Assembly: GCA_017471125.1 (NCBI GenBank) | Contig: JAFUWR010000256.1 | Location: forward strand, 1 to 6,495 | Length of the DNA: 6,495 nt | Direction: 5' to 3' | Source: Clostridia bacterium | GTDB lineage: Bacteria > Bacillota > Clostridia > Christensenellales > Aristaeellaceae | Shown: positions 6,117 to 6,495 of the stretch, in pieces | Layout: the number at the start of each line of letters is the position of its first letter | Numbering within the stretch: the first letter of the stretch is position 1 | Translations under genes and position numbers: made by a program | Notes under the pieces: model-generated | What the model saw: only the letters and a program-made list of their open reading frames with translations | Databases searched by the model: none | What the model was told of the DNA's origin: nothing

Positions 6117-6145
6117 ATTTTACCACATCACGGCGATATGCACAA
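6117..6145 (-). promoter_or_regulatory. Predicted sigma-A-type promoter of the GH32-HAD-GH32-kinase operon
   Basis: On the minus strand a -35-like TTGTGC (6145-6140) lies 17 bases from a -10 TAAAAT (6122-6117), preceded by TGG, which forms an extended -10. Transcription would start near 6110, giving a leader of about 64 bases that contains the heptamer repeats and the ribosome binding site. The -35 is weak, and the extended -10 compensates. It is the best AT-rich promoter-like sequence in the stretch. Confidence 0.55.
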
Positions 6146-6199
6146 CACAAAAAACGCGGGTGGAGGGAAAAATAGAGGAACGGCGTCGATGCTATTTGC
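6146..6199. other. Non-coding spacer with no recognised feature
   Basis: This stretch lies between the predicted operon promoter and the first palindrome of the repeat cluster. It has a run of A and a purine-rich segment on the plus strand. Short overlapping plus-strand frames cross it, but they run through the repeats, have no ribosome binding site and no recognisable protein content. I see no gene, RNA or clear operator here. Confidence 0.5.
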
Positions 6200-6219
6200 G
6201 GGCGCTGGGGGCAGCGCCC
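6200..6219. repeat. GC-rich palindrome preceding repeat copy B
   Basis: The 8-bp arms GGGCGCTG and CAGCGCCC enclose a GGGG loop and are followed by TAC. The resulting GCGCCCCTAC (6214-6223) is identical to 3782-3791 next to repeat copy A, so the same module is found beside two copies of the two-hairpin element, though in a different order. Confidence 0.7.
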
Positions 6220-6233
6220 CTACGGGGGAACGA

Positions 6234-6288
6234 CCTCTCCGTCATTTGCTTCGCAAATGCCACCTCCCCTGGGAGGGGAGGCAAGAGG
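6234..6288. repeat. Two-hairpin dispersed palindromic repeat, copy B
   Basis: Same orientation as copy A. Frame CCTCTCCGTCA leads to hairpin 1 (CATTTGC-TTC-GCAAATG, 6243-6259), then CCA, then hairpin 2 (CCTCCCC-TGGGA-GGGGAGG, 6263-6281). CCTCT (6234-6238) can also pair with AGAGG (6284-6288), closing the element into a three-way junction. Compared with copy A, four of the seven base pairs in hairpin 1 differ, with the opposite strand changed to match. Confidence 0.8.
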
Positions 6289-6312
6289 GTCACGATAATA
6301 TGCGGCAGCCTT

Positions 6313-6352
6313 GGCTCCCCTTTCAGGGGAGCTGTCATCGCAGAGCGATGAC
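6313..6352. repeat. Two-hairpin dispersed palindromic repeat, copy C (inverted)
   Basis: Opposite orientation to copies A and B. Hairpin 2 comes first (GCTCCCC-TTTCA-GGGGAGC, 6314-6332), then T, then hairpin 1 (GTCATCG-CAGAG-CGATGAC, 6334-6352). Read on the minus strand it gives the same order as A and B: AGTCA, stem 1, A, stem 2, GGC. It faces copy B across about 25 bases and marks the boundary to AT-rich DNA. Confidence 0.75.
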
Positions 6353-6355
6353 TGA

Positions 6356-6495
6356 TACTACTCTTCATCTAAAAAGCAACTAACAATCCATCGTCTGAGA
6401 GTGATACTTTTAATCACGTCATGAGTAAGATCATTGATAGTATCGCACAATCTATCAAGGACGTGATTGAGAGATTTGAATACTTCATTTCTGAA
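6356..6495. other. AT-rich segment, possible edge of a mobile or transferred region
   Basis: Composition drops abruptly after repeat copy C: 47 of the last 135 bases (6361-6495) are G or C, about 35%, against roughly 60-78% in lines sampled from the genes. Nested inverted repeats lie at 6412-6468: AATCACGTC (6412-6420) with GACGTGATT (6460-6468), and TTGATAG (6434-6440) with CTATCAA (6452-6458). They could be the end structure of an insertion sequence or an RNA fold. The segment is truncated by the window, so its identity is not resolved. Confidence 0.5.
6421..6495 (+). CDS. Possible 5' end of an unidentified gene (runs off the window)
   Basis: From ATG at 6421 the frame stays open for 25 codons to the window end, beginning MSKIIDSIAQSIKDVIERF. 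The peptide looks like an amphipathic helix and its codons are AT-rich, unlike the other genes. I do not recognise it. No convincing ribosome binding site precedes the ATG (only GAGAG about 20 bases upstream), so the start may lie elsewhere or the frame may be chance. A transposase or other accessory protein is possible given the composition shift. Confidence 0.35.
   Translation, partial: MSKIIDSIAQSIKDVIERFEYFISE

Noticed and set aside
6127..6137. Imperfect palindrome ATCACGGCGAT in the promoter spacer as a repressor site
   Set aside because: Short and imperfect, with no second copy in the window, no regulator gene nearby and no match to an operator I can name.
6045..6383. Overlapping plus-strand short frames in the intergenic region
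   Set aside because: They run through the heptamer repeat, promoter and all palindromes, have no ribosome binding site, and the translation is a mix of repeat-derived peptides.
1..6495. tRNA, rRNA or riboswitch genes
   Set aside because: No cloverleaf with a T-loop GTTCGA-type motif and acceptor stem, no rRNA-like segments and no riboswitch core were recognised. The three-way fold at 6234-6288 lacks tRNA consensus bases.

Overview
The window looks like chromosomal DNA from a GC-rich member of the Clostridia (Bacillota), probably a gut or rumen lineage. The grounds are strong GGAGG-type ribosome binding sites, high GC through the coding part, gene families typical of that group (VanW-like exported protein, Cof-type HAD phosphatase, PfkB sugar kinase, family-32 glycosidases), and short palindromic intergenic repeats of a style I associate with gut Clostridia. 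The placement is an inference; no rRNA or marker gene is present.

Layout. Positions 17-1021 (+) encode an exported protein made of two tandem VanW-like domains. A strong terminator hairpin (1037-1066) separates it from a convergent four-gene minus-strand operon. Read 5'->3' on the minus strand, the operon is: a promoter (about 6145-6117); a short leader containing five heptamer repeats; a ScrB-type GH32 sucrose-6-phosphate hydrolase/beta-fructofuranosidase (6046-4589); a HAD-IIB (Cof-type) phosphatase starting at GTG (4576-3788); an intergenic palindromic repeat; a second, different GH32 beta-fructofuranosidase (3700-2228); a small perfect inverted repeat; and a PfkB-family sugar kinase (2174-1077). 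No transporter, PTS component or regulator lies in the window.

The genes read as an intracellular sucrose/fructo-oligosaccharide module. Two cytoplasmic GH32 enzymes release fructose (one may act on phosphorylated sucrose), the PfkB kinase would phosphorylate the released ketose, and the HAD enzyme could dephosphorylate a sugar phosphate. The kinase resembles 2-keto-3-deoxygluconate kinases as much as fructokinases, so its substrate is open.

The least ordinary part is the non-coding sequence. Three copies (3730-3780, 6234-6288, 6313-6352 inverted) of a two-hairpin element keep their fold while the stem sequence changes with compensating substitutions. Two of the copies sit next to heptamer tandem repeats or other palindromes. 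One adjoining heptamer array is a G-quadruplex-like tract that also encodes the last residues and stop codon of the HAD protein. From about 6356 to the end the base composition falls to about 35% GC (47 of the last 135 bases). There an open frame begins at 6421 and runs off the window, suggesting the edge of a transferred or mobile segment. The roughly 370 bases between the operon start and that frame (6047-6420) hold the leader, promoter and palindromic repeats but no convincing gene.
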